Origin: Erwinia rhapontici
GTDB taxonomy: Bacteria > Pseudomonadota > Gammaproteobacteria > Enterobacterales > Enterobacteriaceae
DNA: 64,000 nt
NCBI RefSeq assembly: GCF_012271765.1
Contig: NZ_VRKO01000014.1
Coordinates: forward strand, 248,001 to 312,000
Direction: 5' to 3'
Shown: positions 62,857-64,000 of the stretch, one piece after another
Layout: each line of letters opens with the position of its first letter
Position numbering within the stretch: position 1 is the first letter of the stretch
The notes under the pieces: generated by a model
What the model was told of the DNA's origin: nothing
Databases searched by the model: none
The model's input: only the letters and a program-made list of their open reading frames with translations
Position numbers and translations under genes: made by a program

Positions 62857-64000
62857 ATGAGTACTGCAACACTGGTGTTAACGGCGGCGGGCTCGGTTTT
62901 GCTGCTGCTGTTTTTAGTGATGAAGGCAAGGATGCACGCCTTTGTGGCGCTGATGTTAGTGTCTATTGGCGCAGGTCTGTTCTCCGGGATGCCGCTGGAT
63001 AAAATTGCCACCACGATGGAAAAGGGCATGGGCGGTACGCTCGGCTTCCTCGCCATCGTGGTTGCGCTGGGCGCGATGTTTGGCAAAATTCTGCATGAAA
63101 CGGGCGCGGTCGATCAGATCGCCATCCGTATGTTGAAAACCTTTGGTGAAAGCCGTGCCCATTATGCGATGGGGATTGCCGGGCTGATTTGTGCCCTGCC
63201 GCTGTTCTTTGAGGTGGCCGTGGTGCTGTTAATCAGCATTGCCTTTGCGGTTGCGCGCCGTACCGGCGATAACCTGGTGAAGCTGGTTATCCCGCTGTTT
63301 GCCGGGGTGGCCGCTGCGGCGGCGTTTCTGCTGCCCGGGCCAGCGCCGATGCTGCTGGCTTCGCAGATGCATGCTGATTTCGGTTGGATGATTCTGTTGG
63401 GCCTGTGTGCCGCCATTCCGGGAATGCTGATTGCCGGACCGCTGTTTGGCCGTTTCATCAGCCAGCATGTGACTTTTGGTATCCCCGCGGAAGGCGATCA
63501 TCCTGAATTTGATGAGAGCAAACTGCCCTCGTTTGGCTTCAGTCTGTCGCTGATCCTGTTTCCCCTGCTGCTGGTGGGGCTGAAAACTGTTGGCGCCCGC
63601 TTTACCACGCCTGGCTCTACGCTGTACGAGTGGCTGGAGTTTATCGGTCATCCGTTTACCGCCATCCTGCTCGCCTGCCTGGTGGCGATTTATGGTCTGG
63701 CATACCGTCAGGGCATGGATAAAGAGCGCGTGATGGAGATTTGCGGTGCGGCGTTACAGCCTGCGGGGATTATCCTGTTGGTGATTGGTGCCGGGGGCGT
63801 GTTCAAACAGGTACTGGTGGATTCCGGTGTGGGTCCGGCGCTGGGTAATGCGCTGACCGGGGCCGGTTTGCCGGTGGCGTTGGCCTGCTTCGTGCTGGCC
63901 GGTGCCGTGCGCATTATTCAGGGGTCGGCAACGGTGGCCTGTTTAACGGCGGTGGGCCTGATTATGCCCGTGATTGAACCGCTGCATTATTCCGGTGCGC
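62857..64000 (+). CDS. gntU: low-affinity gluconate:H+ symporter GntU, 3' end outside window
   Basis: About 381 residues of a polytopic GntP-family permease; the family is about 446 residues, so the last helices lie beyond base 64000. Matches E. coli GntU closely: VLLLLFLVMKARMHAFVALMLVSIGAGLFSGMPLDKI, GGTLGFLAIVVALGAMFGKILHETGAVDQIA, LPGPAPMLLASQMHADFGWMI, GHPFTAILLACLVAIYGLA and GAVRIIQGSATVACLTAVGLIMPVI. Co-transcribed with gntK. Confidence 0.96.
   Translation, partial: MSTATLVLTAAGSVLLLLFLVMKARMHAFVALMLVSIGAGLFSGMPLDKIATTMEKGMGGTLGFLAIVVALGAMFGKILHETGAVDQIAIRMLKTFGESRAHYAMGIAGLICALPLFFEVAVVLLISIAFAVARRTGDNLVKLVIPLFAGVAAAAAFLLPGPAPMLLASQMHADFGWMILLGLCAAIPGMLIAGPLFGRFISQHVTFGIPAEGDHPEFDESKLPSFGFSLSLILFPLLLVGLKTVGARFTTPGSTLYEWLEFIGHPFTAILLACLVAIYGLAYRQGMDKERVMEICGAALQPAGIILLVIGAGGVFKQVLVDSGVGPALGNALTGAGLPVALACFVLAGAVRIIQGSATVACLTAVGLIMPVIEPLHYSGA

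Noticed and set aside
1..64000. tRNA or rRNA genes, prophage integrase, IS transposase
   Set aside because: None recognised on either strand; the accessory inserts carry no visible integration machinery.

Overview
The window comes from an enterobacterium. The order of housekeeping genes across its right two thirds (yhhT, yhhS, dcrB, yhhQ, tusA, zntA, yhhN, yhhM, yhhL, rsmD, ftsY-ftsE-ftsX, rpoH, panM, liv, ugp, yhhA, ggt, yhhY, ryhB, yhhW, gntR-gntK-gntU) closely follows the E. coli 77-min region. Protein similarity to the E. coli versions is high but not identical. ERIC elements and an E. coli-type RyhB RNA also place it in Enterobacterales. An Erwinia/Pantoea-like relative is plausible, but the sequence alone does not fix the genus.

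Left part (1-12.4 kb), an accessory mosaic: the 5' part of the aldehyde reductase gene ahr, a 1010-residue autotransporter, the osmolyte transporter proP, an unrecognised 174-residue protein, a CSS-motif EAL c-di-GMP phosphodiesterase, a small DHCW-type cupin, and a hexuronate block (GntR-family regulator, MFS transporter, mannonate dehydratase uxuA).

Middle (12.4-31.3 kb): the normally adjacent yhhT-yhhS-dcrB neighbours are split by two insertions. Between yhhT and yhhS is a three-gene Fe(III)-type ABC importer with a fused double permease. Between yhhS and dcrB is a complete myo-inositol catabolic cluster (iolI-type isomerase, iolA, iolB, RpiR-type regulator, iolC fused to a DUF2090 aldolase domain, iolD, iolG, an iolH-like gene, iolE). 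It has no dedicated inositol transporter. The iol intergenic regions share AGTGAAAY half-sites that may bind the regulator.

Right part (31.3-64 kb): conserved core with visible regulation. This includes a ZntR-type promoter with a 20-bp spacer before zntA, a sigma-E-like promoter before rpoH, a three-unit Pho box before ugpB, a Fur box before ryhB and a GntR operator before gntK. An insert between ggt and yhhY carries an SDR/phytanoyl-CoA-dioxygenase-like pair and a secreted protein with two DTG motifs plus a PDZ-like end. gntU is cut by the window edge.

The most striking non-coding structure is a family of about 20 palindromic REP-type repeats with GTAG heads. Seven form composite elements with one architecture: just after a stop codon, an inverted copy of one subtype is followed by a direct copy of another, heads facing. 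Three ERIC elements (full, deleted, enlarged) are also present.
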